Shown here: positions 7,839-16,971 of the stretch, in pieces
Position numbering within the stretch: the first letter of the stretch is position 1
Layout of the letters: the number at the start of each line of letters is the position of its first letter
Assembly: GCF_006483445.1 (NCBI RefSeq)
Contig: NZ_PPPT01000119.1
Location: 1 to 44,467, forward strand
Direction of reading: 5' to 3'
DNA length: 44,467 nucleotides
Source of the DNA: Bradyrhizobium guangdongense
GTDB taxonomy: Bacteria; Pseudomonadota; Alphaproteobacteria; Rhizobiales; Xanthobacteraceae
The notes under the pieces: generated by a model
What the model saw: the letters and a program-made list of their open reading frames with translations, nothing else
Told to the model about the DNA's origin: nothing
The model's database searches: none
Made by a program: the position numbers and the translations under genes

Positions 7839-9923
7839 CTAAGCGGCCCTGACCTCCGACAGGAAGCGGTTCACCTGACCGGCGAGATCGCGGGACTGCG
7901 TCGAGAGCTGCTCGGCTGCGCCCAGCACCTGGTTAGCGGCAGCACCGGTGTCGTCGGCGGCGCGCTGCACGCCGGTGATGTTGCTGTTGACCTCCTGGGT
8001 GCCGCGGGCGGCCTCCTGCACGCTGCGGGAGATCTCCTGGGTCGCAGAACCCTGCTCCTCGATGGCGGACGCAATCGCGATCCCGATCTGGTCGATCTCG
8101 GCGATGACGTCGGCGACGCCGCGGATCGCAGACACCGTCTCGTCACTGGCGGTCTGGATCGCCGCGATCTGCTCGGAGATTTCGGTGGTGGCCTTTGCGG
8201 TCTGGCCGGCCAGTGACTTCACTTCGGAAGCGACCACCGCAAAGCCGCGGCCGGCATCGCCGGCGCGCGCGGCTTCGATCGTGGCGTTGAGTGCCAGCAG
8301 ATTGGTCTGCTCGGCGATGCTCTGGATCAGCGTGACGACGTCGCCGATCTTCTGCGCGCCTTCGGCGAGCGCGCGGGCGGTATCGCCGGTGCGGCGGGCG
8401 TTCTCGACCGCGCGGGCCGCGATCTCGGTGGATTGTGCGACCTGGCGGGCGATCTCGGCGATCGAGGAGGTCAGCTCCTCCGTGGCGCTCGCCACCGTCT
8501 GCACGTTGGTCGAGGTCTGCTCGGACGCCGCGGCGACGACGGCCGCCTGGCTGTTGGTGGCGGACGCGGTCGAGGTCATCGATTGAGCGGTGGTCTCCAT
8601 CGCGTGCGAAGCCGACGACAGGCCGCCGACGAGTTCGCCGACCTTGGTCTCGAAGGTGCGGGTGAGCTCGTCGAGCACCTGGGCGCGCCGCATCTTGACG
8701 TCGTTCTCGGCCTGCTTCTCGGCGGCGAGCCGGTCGGCCCGGATCATGTTGTCCTTGAAGACCTGCACGGCGGCGGCCATGTCGCCGATCTCGTCGGAAC
8801 GTGCCGCACCGGGGATTTCACCTTCCATGTCGCCGCCAGCAAGGCTCGACATCCGCGATGTCAGGTTGACGATCGGCGCGCAGACGCGGCGGCGGACCAT
8901 GACGACGAGGCCGATGCTGGCGACGAGCACCGCAATGAGGCCGGCGAGTGCGATGGAGAAGCTCAGGCGCGCCGCCGAATAGGCCGAGCCAAGCACCTGC
9001 TCGGCATTGTCGTAGAAGGCCTCGCGCACGCCGATCACGGCGCCGAGGCCGCGCTGCGATCCCTGATAGAAGGCGTCGACGTCGAGCTCGTATTTGCCTG
9101 ATGCCGCGCCGTCCTTGACCAGCTTCAGCTCGCGGCCAAAACCCTCGACATAGTCGGCGTTCATCTTCTCCAGCGCGGAGGCGACATTGGCCGGCGTCGT
9201 CGGATTGCCGCGCAGCTCCTGCAGCGACATCAGGATCTGGTCGTTGCGGCCTTGAGAGCGGGCGATGTCGATCTTCTCGGCGTCGGTCGCCGCCTTCTTG
9301 GCGCCGACGAGGTTCTTGTGCAGGCTGGCGTTGAGGCCGCCGACGTCGCGCAGCGCCCAGGCGACGTTGGCATAGCTCGCCTGCCGGTAGGCATCGCCGT
9401 TGAGGATCGCCATGCGGCGGACCTGCTCGTTGAGCAGCGCAGTGACGCCGTTGTTGAACACGGCATTGTCGGCGACGATCTTCTTCGCCGCATCCTTGCG
9501 CGCCTCGGCGGGACCGTCGATAGCCTTGTCGATGGACTCGCGCAAGGCGCTAAACTTCGTGTTCAGCGCCTCGATCTGGGTTGCGATGGTGCCGCCGTCG
9601 TCGAGCGATCCCGGCAGTTGCTCCTTGCGCAAGGCGTTCATCTTGTTGCGCGCGCCGTCGGTCAGCTTGCGCAGCTTGTCCTGCTCGGCCCGCGCGGCCG
9701 GTTCCACCGTTGCGGGGCCGTAGAGAATGTTGGTCGAGTAGCCGCGCTCGGGGTTGAGATAGCGCGGGATGTCGCCGACCGCACGCACGATCTCGAGCCG
9801 GCTCTGCGCCTCCGCGATCCGGTCCATCGTCTGGTATCTGCTGACGGCGACGTAGACCGCGAGGCCTCCGCCGACGGTCGAGAGCGAGACGATGGCGGCG
9901 GTCAGAAGCGTACCGATTTTCAT
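7839..9923 (-). CDS. Methyl-accepting chemotaxis protein
   Basis: A 694-residue transmembrane chemoreceptor. TM1 is near residues 5-27 ([20 protein letters not shown]). An all-helical periplasmic sensor of about 290 residues follows, with an ERGYSTNIL segment reminiscent of NIT-type nitrate sensors. TM2 is near 319-343 ([19 protein letters not shown]), then a HAMP domain ([16 protein letters not shown]). The cytoplasmic signalling domain has the conserved hairpin tip [18 protein letters not shown]. It would pass ligand signals to CheA/CheW. No CheR/CheB-binding pentapeptide is present at the C terminus (LSEVRAA). Start at ATG 9923. An upstream start at 9965 would put extra residues before TM1. 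Confidence 0.93.
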   Translation of the reverse strand: MKIGTLLTAAIVSLSTVGGGLAVYVAVSRYQTMDRIAEAQSRLEIVRAVGDIPRYLNPERGYSTNILYGPATVEPAARAEQDKLRKLTDGARNKMNALRKEQLPGSLDDGGTIATQIEALNTKFSALRESIDKAIDGPAEARKDAAKKIVADNAVFNNGVTALLNEQVRRMAILNGDAYRQASYANVAWALRDVGGLNASLHKNLVGAKKAATDAEKIDIARSQGRNDQILMSLQELRGNPTTPANVASALEKMNADYVEGFGRELKLVKDGAASGKYELDVDAFYQGSQRGLGAVIGVREAFYDNAEQVLGSAYSAARLSFSIALAGLIAVLVASIGLVVMVRRRVCAPIVNLTSRMSSLAGGDMEGEIPGAARSDEIGDMAAAVQVFKDNMIRADRLAAEKQAENDVKMRRAQVLDELTRTFETKVGELVGGLSSASHAMETTAQSMTSTASATNSQAAVVAAASEQTSTNVQTVASATEELTSSIAEIARQVAQSTEIAARAVENARRTGDTARALAEGAQKIGDVVTLIQSIAEQTNLLALNATIEAARAGDAGRGFAVVASEVKSLAGQTAKATTEISEQIAAIQTASDETVSAIRGVADVIAEIDQIGIAIASAIEEQGSATQEISRSVQEAARGTQEVNSNITGVQRAADDTGAAANQVLGAAEQLSTQSRDLAGQVNRFLSEVRAA

Positions 9924-10001
9924 GATTGGGTCCGGGCAATTTGCTGCGGGCAGAAAGCGTCGCAACGATAGGTTGGCCGGATTAATCCCGGGTTTACGGT
10001 A

Positions 10002-10439
10002 TCAGGGCCGCTGATCGAGCCTGGCGAGGATATCCAGCGTCGCGCCGTCGCGTTCCCCGCCGAAATATTTGGCGAGCGTGCGGTCGAACACCGGGTTGTC
10101 TGACACCGCGGCGAACAGCGTCATCGACGAGCGCAGCTTGGTGTCGTCAGGCGCGCCCATGATGGCGTTGATGGTGCGACCCTTGACGGCGAGGACGAGG
10201 CCGGTGCATTCGACCAGCCGCGGGCCGAGCAGGGTGTGTGCAAGGTAGGCTTCGGCCTCCCTGCGGGAGCCGATGGCATAGCGCTGCGACATGGCGCTGA
10301 AGCCGAGGCCTGCGATCTGGGGGAAGACGAACCACATCCAGTGGCTCCGTTTCCGGCCATCGGCCAGCTCGGCCAAAACCCGCGGGTAGACCCCGTTTTG
10401 GGCCTCGACGAAGCGATTCAGGTCGAAATTGGCGGTCAT
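10002..10439 (-). CDS. DUF1810 family protein
   Basis: A 145-residue cytoplasmic protein matching the DUF1810 family: FDLNRFVEAQ at the N terminus, then SHWMWFVFPQIAGLG and SQRYAIGSRREAEAYLAH, the family's most conserved blocks. The function is not established. The start is set at ATG 10439 with GAGG at the right distance. A GTG two codons upstream (10445) is the alternative. Divergent from the L,D-transpeptidase-like gene at 10573. Confidence 0.85.
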   Translation of the reverse strand: MTANFDLNRFVEAQNGVYPRVLAELADGRKRSHWMWFVFPQIAGLGFSAMSQRYAIGSRREAEAYLAHTLLGPRLVECTGLVLAVKGRTINAIMGAPDDTKLRSSMTLFAAVSDNPVFDRTLAKYFGGERDGATLDILARLDQRP

Positions 10440-10572
10440 TGACACCTCAAGCCTGCCCTTGGCGCGCTCGGCGGCCGCGATTATGCCTCACTTTTGGACG
10501 CTGATATGGTAGCTGGTAGAGAGTCTCGACGGGGTTGGGCACCCCGGGGGTTGAGGTCGATTTGGGGATCTG

Positions 10573-11598
10573 ATGGTTTCCGACGCTAGGCATGCCGAAA
10601 GGCTGTTGTCGCGCCGCCGCCGCATCGGGCGGGGGGAAACCATTATGCTGTCGCTGGCTGCGATGGCGCTGTCGCTGGGTGCCGCCGCCTGGATCGCCGA
10701 TATCGATTCCAGCGCGCCCTTTGCCTCCGCCGCCCTGACCACCGGCCCGACCACCTCCTTTGCGGATCGCTTCACGCCGATGCCGACCGGGCAGGCGGGC
10801 ATCGATGCCAGCACCAGGGCGCTCGATCGCTCGGCGGTCAGCGCCTTCCGCATCAAGCTCAACGACGCCAAGGCGCTGCTGGCGCAAAAGCTGATCTATG
10901 AGGACTGGCGCACCAGCCTGTCCGGCGACGACAGGAGCGCGGCCGACGACGCCAGGACCGCGCAAAAGTCCGACATCCCGATTCCGCGATCGCGCCCGCC
11001 CCAGGCCGACCTCGCCGCCCAGATCGCCTCCAGCCAGGCCTTTGCCGACGCCAATCCCCGGGTCGACAACCGCAACTTCTTCGAAAAATTCAGGGACAAG
11101 ATCCGCCTGGCTTCGCTCACGCCGGACAGCGGCCTGTTCGGCCGCGGCCCCGACCTCACCGCGCTCGGCTACGATTCCCAGACCGCGGTCTACGACATCT
11201 CGGCGAAGGCGGTTTACCTGCCGAGCGGCGTGGCGCTGGAAGCGCATTCCGGCATGGGAAGCCTGAAGGACGATCCCGACCACGTGCACGAGCCCAATGT
11301 CGGCGCGACCCCGCCGGCCGTCTATGACCTCAAGCTGCGCGAAAAGCCCTTCCACGGCGTGCGTGCGCTGCGCATGACGCCGGCCGAAGGCACCAGCGCG
11401 CTCGGCCGCGTCGGCCTGCTCACCCACAACTATCTGCTGGGCGCCGGCGGCGATTCCAACGGCTGCGTCTCCATCAAGTTCTACGACCGGTTCATCAAGG
11501 CCTACGACAATGGCGAGTTCAACCGCCTCGTGGTCGTGCCGAGCCTCACCGGCGCCACGTCGGCGGCGCAGCAGCGTTCGAACTCGTCGGACTCCTGA
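10573..11598 (+). CDS. DUF2778 / Tlde1-type L,D-transpeptidase-like protein
   Basis: A 341-residue protein with an N-terminal signal-anchor (about residues 25-45, LSLAAMALSLGAAAWIA), a low-complexity linker and a C-terminal Tlde1 (DUF2778) domain. The catalytic motif is visible as H285 (LTHNYLLG) and C298 in DSNGCVS, the His/Ser-x-Gly-Cys arrangement of L,D-transpeptidase-like enzymes acting on peptidoglycan stem peptides. Founding Tlde1 proteins are type VI secretion effectors. No secretion or immunity gene is nearby here, so a housekeeping periplasmic wall enzyme is more likely. ATG 10573 follows TTGGGGATC. Confidence 0.82.
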   Translation: MVSDARHAERLLSRRRRIGRGETIMLSLAAMALSLGAAAWIADIDSSAPFASAALTTGPTTSFADRFTPMPTGQAGIDASTRALDRSAVSAFRIKLNDAKALLAQKLIYEDWRTSLSGDDRSAADDARTAQKSDIPIPRSRPPQADLAAQIASSQAFADANPRVDNRNFFEKFRDKIRLASLTPDSGLFGRGPDLTALGYDSQTAVYDISAKAVYLPSGVALEAHSGMGSLKDDPDHVHEPNVGATPPAVYDLKLREKPFHGVRALRMTPAEGTSALGRVGLLTHNYLLGAGGDSNGCVSIKFYDRFIKAYDNGEFNRLVVVPSLTGATSAAQQRSNSSDS

Positions 11599-11662
11599 GC
11601 TTCACCGGAACGGCGTGCTTCCATTGTCGTTTCGTTAAGCCGTCCTCGTCCAGAAGCAGCGC

Positions 11663-11920
11663 ATGAGCGATCCGTCCAAGTCCGAAACTCCGCTGCGCAC
11701 CACGTTCAAGATCCGGCTGAACGGCGAGACGCTGGCGATTGCCACCGTCGGCCAGGCCTATCAGTTCCTCACCAACTTCAATTCGGTCGAGTGGATGGAA
11801 TTCCGCTCGCTGCATGACGAAGCCGTCGCCATGCTCGAAGGCGCCGCCGAGAACGCGATGCTTTCGGTGCAGGCGACGAACGCCGTGCGCGCGCTGTTCG
11901 TGAGCGCGAAGCTGCTGTGA
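11663..11920 (+). CDS. DUF982 family protein
   Basis: An 85-residue small cytoplasmic protein of the DUF982 family, which is abundant in rhizobia. The typical pattern is a short beta segment followed by VGQAYQFLTNF and then WMEFRSLHDEAVAMLEGA, with a C-terminal helix carrying FVSAKLL. The function is unknown. It is 64 bases after the DUF2778 gene on the same strand and is followed directly by palindromic repeat copy B. Confidence 0.85.
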   Translation: MSDPSKSETPLRTTFKIRLNGETLAIATVGQAYQFLTNFNSVEWMEFRSLHDEAVAMLEGAAENAMLSVQATNAVRALFVSAKLL

Positions 11921-11925
11921 AGCCC

Positions 11926-12016
11926 GCAGCCCGGATGGAGCGGAAGCGTAATCCGGGGCCGCTGACAGGCTTGATTGAGAGGTTTCCCGGATTGCGCTTC
12001 GTTCCATCCGGGCTAC
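11926..12016. repeat. GTAGCCCGG palindromic repeat, copy B
   Basis: The same family as copy A. The left end is slightly diverged (GCAGCCCGGATGGAGCG) and the right end is CGTTCCATCCGGGCTAC, with AATCCGGG and CCCGGATT nested. Unlike the other copies, it lies between two genes on the same strand. Confidence 0.88.
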
Positions 12017-12135
12017 AGCACCCACCGATTCGTACAGCCGTGTGGACGACGCCGATATCAGCCCTCGTTCCGCTCGACGGGCCCCGACCGGGTTGTTAAT
12101 CCCGCTCTCCGCTGGGGGAGAGTTTGAGTCGGGCT

Positions 12136-13632
12136 ATGACTGTTGCGATCGAGATGGGGCAGACGTCGGCTGGCGCCCCCGCGACTCTCGACCTCGAGGA
12201 GTTGCTTGCGACCCGCCTCCTGGTGCAGGGCAATTCCGGTTCCGGCAAATCCCATCTGCTGCGGCGGCTCCTGGAACAGAGCGCGGCCTGGGTGCAGCAG
12301 GCCATCATCGACCCCGAAGGCGATTTCGTCACGCTGAGCGAGGCTTTCGGTCACCTCGTCATCGATGCCGAGGACCATACCGAGCGCGGCCTGCAGGTTG
12401 CCGGCGAGCGGGCGCGTATCCACCGTGTGTCCACGGTGCTCAATCTCGAAGGGCTGGACGCCGAGAACCAGATGCGCCGCGCGGCTGCATTCCTCAGCGG
12501 TCTGTTCGACGTCGAGCGCGATCACTGGTATCCGATGCTCGTCGTGGTGGACGAAGCCCAGCTCTTTGCGCCCGCGGTTGCCGGCGAAGTGTCGGATGAG
12601 GCGCGAAAACTCTCGCTCGGCGCCATGACCAACCTGATGTGCCGCGGCCGCAAGCGCGGGCTCGCCGGCGTGATCGCGACCCAGCGGCTGGCAAAGCTCG
12701 CGAAGAACGTTGCGGCCGAGGCGTCGAACTTCCTGATGGGCCGCACCTTCCTCGACATCGACATGGCGCGCGCCGCCGATCTGCTCGGCATGGAGCGGCG
12801 GCAGGCCGACGCCTTCCGCGACCTCGAGCGTGGCCACTTCATGGCGCTGGGGCCAGCGCTGTCGCGCCGTCCACTCGGCTTGCGCATCGGCGCGACCGAC
12901 ACGCATGCGCGTAACGCCAGCCCAAAGCTGATGCCGCTGCCTGAAGCAGCGCTGGAGGATGCGCGCTCCGTGATTTTGGCGGCGCCGCCGCCCGAGGCCA
13001 ACCGGCCGCAGCGCCGGCCGTCGCCGGATCTGCTCGACCAGCTCAGGGCCGCGAAGCTTGCTGCAACCGAGATCCGCACGGACGCGATCGAGATTCCCGT
13101 CAGCGCCGAAGAACTCGCCGCGCGGCGGGAGCGGGTCGACGGCATCCTCCGTGCGATCCTGGCCGAACCGGACGCGGGATTCCGCGCCGTCGGTGTGCTC
13201 TATCAGGAGTTCGTGGTTCGCTGCCGCATCGAAGGCCTCGGGTCCGATGTGCCAGATCTCACCGAATTCCGCCGCATGCTGACGCGCGCCCGTGCAGGCC
13301 TCGGTTCCGATCTCGCGGCGGATGAAGCCTGGGAAGACGTCACGCTGCGCGCCGGGATTCTGCCGGAGGATATGCAGGGCGTGTTCATGATGATCGCGCG
13401 CGCGGCGAAAGAAGGCTGGCCGTGCCCGAGCGACATCGCGATCGCGCGCGCCTATGGCTCGCACTCGCTGCGCCGCGCCCAGCGCCTGCTCAGCTATATC
13501 GAGGAGCAGGGGCTCATCGTGTGCCAACTCGACGGCGCCGGCCGCCGCACTGTGACGCTCGTCGAGCTCGCCTGGGCGACCGCGCCGGGTGATCCGAATG
13601 CGGAAGAGGCGGTGGAGCGGCGGGCGGGGTGA
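12136..13632 (+). CDS. HerA/DUF87-type ATP-binding protein
   Basis: A 498-residue P-loop ATPase. Walker A is GNSGSGKS at residues 32-39, Walker B is LVVVDEAQ near 135-142, and GVIATQRLAKLAKNVAAEA follows as in HerA/VirB4-like translocases (sensor and arginine-finger region). The C-terminal third (about 330-490) is helical with a winged-helix-like segment near AYGSHSLRRAQRLLSYIEEQG. HerA homologues act in DNA end-processing or anti-phage systems together with a nuclease, but no NurA, Sir2 or nuclease gene is adjacent. The start is uncertain: TTG 12124 is close behind GGGGGAG, while ATG 12136 is the first ATG. Confidence 0.82.
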   Translation: MTVAIEMGQTSAGAPATLDLEELLATRLLVQGNSGSGKSHLLRRLLEQSAAWVQQAIIDPEGDFVTLSEAFGHLVIDAEDHTERGLQVAGERARIHRVSTVLNLEGLDAENQMRRAAAFLSGLFDVERDHWYPMLVVVDEAQLFAPAVAGEVSDEARKLSLGAMTNLMCRGRKRGLAGVIATQRLAKLAKNVAAEASNFLMGRTFLDIDMARAADLLGMERRQADAFRDLERGHFMALGPALSRRPLGLRIGATDTHARNASPKLMPLPEAALEDARSVILAAPPPEANRPQRRPSPDLLDQLRAAKLAATEIRTDAIEIPVSAEELAARRERVDGILRAILAEPDAGFRAVGVLYQEFVVRCRIEGLGSDVPDLTEFRRMLTRARAGLGSDLAADEAWEDVTLRAGILPEDMQGVFMMIARAAKEGWPCPSDIAIARAYGSHSLRRAQRLLSYIEEQGLIVCQLDGAGRRTVTLVELAWATAPGDPNAEEAVERRAG

Positions 13633-13719
13633 GAGCGGCGCTCGCCGACGCCTTGCGCCACATCAATGCAAGCGTCCGAAAAGCCGCAATGTAGAGGCGT
13701 CGGAAGGCGAGACGGTCCA

Positions 13720-14445
13720 ATGCTACCCTTCACGCCGGGCCAGTTCTTTGCGGTCTTTGTGGCGTATAATGACGCCATCTGGCCGGTTCAGATTGTTGCC
13801 TATCTGCTCGGCATCGCGGCCGTCGTGCTGCTGTTCTTCAAGACGCGTCATGCAAACCGTCTCATTGCCGGAATCCTAGCCCTGATGTGGCTATGGACGG
13901 GCGTCGCCTATCATGGGGCGTGGTTCTCGGAGATCAACAAGGCTGCCTATCTCTTTGCGGCGTTATTCGTCGCCCAGGGAAGCTACCTCGCTTATGTCGG
14001 CGTGGTTCGCGGCCAGCTTTACTTCGGCTTGGGCGCGGACCTTGCGACCGCGGTCGGTGCGGTGTTCGCTGCCTATGCGGCGATCGTTTACCCGCTTATT
14101 GGCGTCGCCGTCGGCCACGCCTTTCCCGAGATGCCGATGTTCGGCGTGACGCCGTGTCCGGTCACCATCTTCACGTTCGGCTTCTTTCTGCTCACGACCG
14201 GACGGCTGCCGCGCCTGCTCCTTGTCATCCCCTTCATTTGGTCATTGATCGGGGGAAGTGCCGCCATGCTGCTTTACGTGCCGCAGGACTGGCTGCTCCT
14301 CGTCAGCGGCTGCATTGCCGTCGTGTTGATAGTTGCCAGGGATCGACAGACGAAGCCGGGGGTGCCGCTACCGCCTAGAGGCATTCCCGTCGGGCCGACA
14401 CCTTTGCCTCGCAATGCATGGCACTCGCCCCCGGGTTCCACGTAA
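13720..14445 (+). CDS. DUF6064 family membrane protein
   Basis: A 241-residue integral membrane protein with about seven hydrophobic segments (for example VQIVAYLLGIAAVVLLFF, AYLFAALFVAQGSYLAYVGV, LLLVSGCIAVVLIVA). It matches the DUF6064 family as I recognise it, including the N-terminal LPFTPGQFFAVFVAYND and the FGVTPCPVTIFTFG motif. The function is unknown. The last ~35 residues are Pro-rich and non-membrane. Start at ATG 13720 with GGAAGG about 12 bases upstream. Confidence 0.8.
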   Translation: MLPFTPGQFFAVFVAYNDAIWPVQIVAYLLGIAAVVLLFFKTRHANRLIAGILALMWLWTGVAYHGAWFSEINKAAYLFAALFVAQGSYLAYVGVVRGQLYFGLGADLATAVGAVFAAYAAIVYPLIGVAVGHAFPEMPMFGVTPCPVTIFTFGFFLLTTGRLPRLLLVIPFIWSLIGGSAAMLLYVPQDWLLLVSGCIAVVLIVARDRQTKPGVPLPPRGIPVGPTPLPRNAWHSPPGST

Positions 14446-14524
14446 CTCCACGGAGAAATTAACTCGTCATTAACCATGCCGGGCCGATCATTAACACTTC
14501 AATAACAAGGACGAGTCGGCAGCC

Positions 14525-15226
14525 ATGGAGGCAGCAGTAGCAAGACCTCAACGCCAATTGGTGCGTCTGCGCGGGCGTTCCTATGTCGCCTTCGTCTTCG
14601 TGCCGACGGTGCCGATCGTGGACTGGCTGCAGGAGATCGACGCGACGATCGCGCGTTCGCCGGGTTTCTTCGTTGGACGTCCTGTGGTGGTGGACCTGTC
14701 CTCGGTCGATCTCAGCCAGTCCGGCATCACGCATCTGCTGGCGAGCCTGCAGGAGCGCAACATCCGCGTGCTCGGCATCGAGGGGGTGGAGGAGGCGCGG
14801 CTGACGGCCGTGATGCCGCCGCTGCTCTCCGGCGGCCGGACCTGTGCGATCGAACAGAATGCGCCGAAGAAGGCCGAGCCCAAGATCGACCTCAAGCCCA
14901 CCTCGCTGCTCCTCGAAAATCCCGTGCGCTCCGGCCAGACCGTGATCTTCCCCGACGGCGACGTCACCATTCTGGGCTCGGTCGGCTCCGGTGCCGAGGT
15001 CGTGGCGGGCGGTTCCATCCACATCTATGGCGCGCTGCGCGGCCGCGCCATGGCTGGCGTCAACGGGCATTCCACCGCGCGGATCTATTGCCAGAAGATC
15101 GAGGCCGAACTGCTTGCAATTGATGGGTTTTATCAAACCGCGGACGATATCGACGCTGCCCTGCGGGGCCGGCCGGCCCAGGCCTGGCTGCAAGGCAACA
15201 GCATGCGGATTACAGCGCTGAACTGA
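14525..15226 (+). CDS. minC: Septum site-determining protein MinC
   Basis: A 233-residue FtsZ inhibitor. The N-terminal domain (about 10-105) contacts FtsZ. The C-terminal beta-helical domain (about 125-230) is seen in GDVTILGSVGSGAEVVAGGSIHIYG and LRGRAMAGVNG, the conserved MinD- and septum-binding part. It blocks Z-ring assembly at the poles when recruited to the membrane by MinD-ATP. First gene of minCDE, 21 bases before minD. An AT-rich stretch (ATTAACTCGTCATTAACC, 14459-14476) just upstream probably holds the promoter. Confidence 0.95.
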   Translation: MEAAVARPQRQLVRLRGRSYVAFVFVPTVPIVDWLQEIDATIARSPGFFVGRPVVVDLSSVDLSQSGITHLLASLQERNIRVLGIEGVEEARLTAVMPPLLSGGRTCAIEQNAPKKAEPKIDLKPTSLLLENPVRSGQTVIFPDGDVTILGSVGSGAEVVAGGSIHIYGALRGRAMAGVNGHSTARIYCQKIEAELLAIDGFYQTADDIDAALRGRPAQAWLQGNSMRITALN

Positions 15227-15247
15227 CCAGCAAAGGAGATTTTTCGA

Positions 15248-16063
15248 ATGGCCAAAGTTCTGGTCGTGACATCAGGCAAGGGCGGGGTCGGCAAGACCAC
15301 GACCACGGCGGCCCTAGGTGCTGCGCTGGCGCAACGCGGGGACAAGGTCGTCGTCGTCGATTTCGACGTGGGCTTGCGCAACCTCGACCTCGTGATGGGC
15401 GCCGAACGCCGCGTGGTGTTCGACCTCATCAACGTGGTGCAGGGCGTGGCGAAGCTGCCGCAGGCGCTGATCCGCGACAAGCGGCTGGAGAATCTCTGGC
15501 TGCTGCCGGCCTCGCAAACCCGCGACAAGGACGCGCTGACGGAGGAGGGCGTGGGACGCGTCATCTCCGATCTACGTTCGCGCTTCGACTGGGTGATCTG
15601 CGACAGCCCGGCCGGCATCGAGCGCGGTGCCTCCATGGCGATGCGCTTTGCCGACGAAGCCGTGATCGTCACCAACCCCGAGGTATCCTCGGTGCGCGAC
15701 TCTGATCGCATCATCGGCATGCTCGACTCCAAGACTGTCAGGGCCGAACGCGGCGAGCGCGTCGAAAAACACATCCTCATCACCCGCTACGATCCGGCGC
15801 GCGCTTCGCGCGGCGAGATGCTGACCATCGACGACATCCTGGAAATCCTGGCGACGCCACTGCTCGGCATCATCCCGGAAAGCCAGGACGTGCTGCGCGC
15901 CTCCAATGTCGGCACGCCCGTGACGCTGTCGAATGTCGACGGTGCGCCGGCACGCGCCTATATCGACGCGGCACGCCGCCTCTGCGGCGAGAGCGTGGCA
16001 ATGCAGGTGCCGTCCGAGCGCAAAGGTTTCATGGACCGGCTGTTGCGACGGAGGGCGGCATGA
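15248..16063 (+). CDS. minD: Septum site-determining protein MinD (ATPase)
   Basis: A 271-residue ParA/MinD-family ATPase. The deviant Walker A motif KGGVGKTT is at residues 11-18, with the conserved [11 protein letters not shown] switch I region and a CDSPAGIE Walker B/switch II. The C-terminal [12 protein letters not shown] is the amphipathic membrane-targeting helix. MinD-ATP dimerises on the membrane, recruits MinC and is stimulated by MinE. A strong ribosome site AAGGAG lies about 9 bases upstream. The stop overlaps the minE start as ATGA. Confidence 0.97.
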   Translation: MAKVLVVTSGKGGVGKTTTTAALGAALAQRGDKVVVVDFDVGLRNLDLVMGAERRVVFDLINVVQGVAKLPQALIRDKRLENLWLLPASQTRDKDALTEEGVGRVISDLRSRFDWVICDSPAGIERGASMAMRFADEAVIVTNPEVSSVRDSDRIIGMLDSKTVRAERGERVEKHILITRYDPARASRGEMLTIDDILEILATPLLGIIPESQDVLRASNVGTPVTLSNVDGAPARAYIDAARRLCGESVAMQVPSERKGFMDRLLRRRAA

Positions 16064-16341
16064 GCATGGGTCTGCTCCGGCTTCTGCGCGGCAAAAAGGC
16101 GTCTGCACCGGTCGCGCGCGAACGGCTGCAGATCCTCTTGGCGCATGAACGCGGAATGCGTGGTCAGCCCGATCTGCTCGGCGTGCTGCGTGAGGAAATT
16201 CTCGCCGTCGTCTCCAGGCATGTGACGCTCGATCCGACCAAGGTCATCGTGCGGCTCGAGCGCGGCGACGAGGTCTCGACATTGGAGGTCGACATCGAGG
16301 TGCCCAACGACTTCGACCGTAAGCGCGTCGCGGTCGCGTAG
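16060..16341 (+). CDS. minE: Cell division topological specificity factor MinE
   Basis: A 93-residue protein. The N-terminal amphipathic helix and MinD-contact segment ([23 protein letters not shown]) and the C-terminal topological-specificity dimerisation domain ([21 protein letters not shown]) are both clear. It stimulates MinD ATPase to drive pole-to-pole oscillation. It overlaps minD by four bases, so translation is coupled. Confidence 0.95.
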   Translation: MSMGLLRLLRGKKASAPVARERLQILLAHERGMRGQPDLLGVLREEILAVVSRHVTLDPTKVIVRLERGDEVSTLEVDIEVPNDFDRKRVAVA

Positions 16342-16432
16342 GGAACGAGGCGCCGGTTGAACCGTTGATGATGGACTGCGGCGAATCCAGGTGATCCGCC
16401 GCGGTTCCGACGCGTCACAACGGGAGGCGCCC

Positions 16433-16618
16433 ATGATGTCCGAGGTCCAGGTTCACACCATCGCGCGGCAGATGCTCGAACAGCACGGTTTTGCCGCGAT
16501 CGCAAAGGCTTCCGAACAAGCGCAGGCCTGCGAAGGGCGCGGCGAGGCGGAGGATGCCAAGGAATGGCGCCATATCGCCGACGCCATGAAGATCATTCGC
16601 GGACCGCATCAGAGCTGA
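16433..16618 (+). CDS. Small hypothetical protein downstream of minE
   Basis: A 61-residue soluble protein (MMSEVQVHTIARQMLEQHG...), mostly helical with acidic and Ala-rich segments. A strong ribosome site GGGAGG (16422-16427) precedes two adjacent ATGs, 16433 and 16436. The spacing favours 16436 slightly. I do not recognise a named family. It is 91 bases after minE on the same strand and need not be part of the operon. Confidence 0.7.
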   Translation: MMSEVQVHTIARQMLEQHGFAAIAKASEQAQACEGRGEAEDAKEWRHIADAMKIIRGPHQS

Positions 16619-16625
16619 ACGATTT

Positions 16626-16865
16626 TTAATGCTGCTGCTGGTCGCCGGCCTGTGCCGGATGCCGATGCTGCGTCTGCGACGGGGTGTTGCGCTCGCCGGT
16701 TTCCCGGCAAGGGAGCTGGATCCACGATCCGTCGGCAGCCTGCTGATAGGCGCTGCAGGATGTATCAGACGATTTGTCTTCGCCCTTCAGAGTCTCGGAA
16801 TTCTTCGCCAGGGCGGGCGCGGTGAGCGCTGCGAGCGCGATGATTGCGGCGGTGGCAATCCGCAT
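16626..16865 (-). CDS. Small secreted hypothetical protein
   Basis: A 79-residue protein with a clear Sec signal peptide (MRIATAAIIALAALTAPALA, cleavage before KNSE). The mature part of about 59 residues has two Cys (SCSAYQQAADG and LPCRET) that could form a disulphide, and a His/Gln-rich C terminus. AAGGAG lies 7 bases before ATG 16865. Function unknown. Convergent with the preceding small gene. Confidence 0.75.
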   Translation of the reverse strand: MRIATAAIIALAALTAPALAKNSETLKGEDKSSDTSCSAYQQAADGSWIQLPCRETGERNTPSQTQHRHPAQAGDQQQH

Positions 16866-16971
16866 GGTTGGTCTCCTTTTGGAAGGGGCTCCCATGCTTG
16901 CGAGGATTGTGACGATTCATGGGCCGCCGCGCCGGTTCCATCGTCGCGTGCTTAACGCTGCACCGAGGCGC

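Noticed and set aside
12058..13527. A 489-codon open frame opposite the HerA-type gene
   Set aside because: Shadow frame. The plus strand carries Walker A and B motifs and a complete protein.
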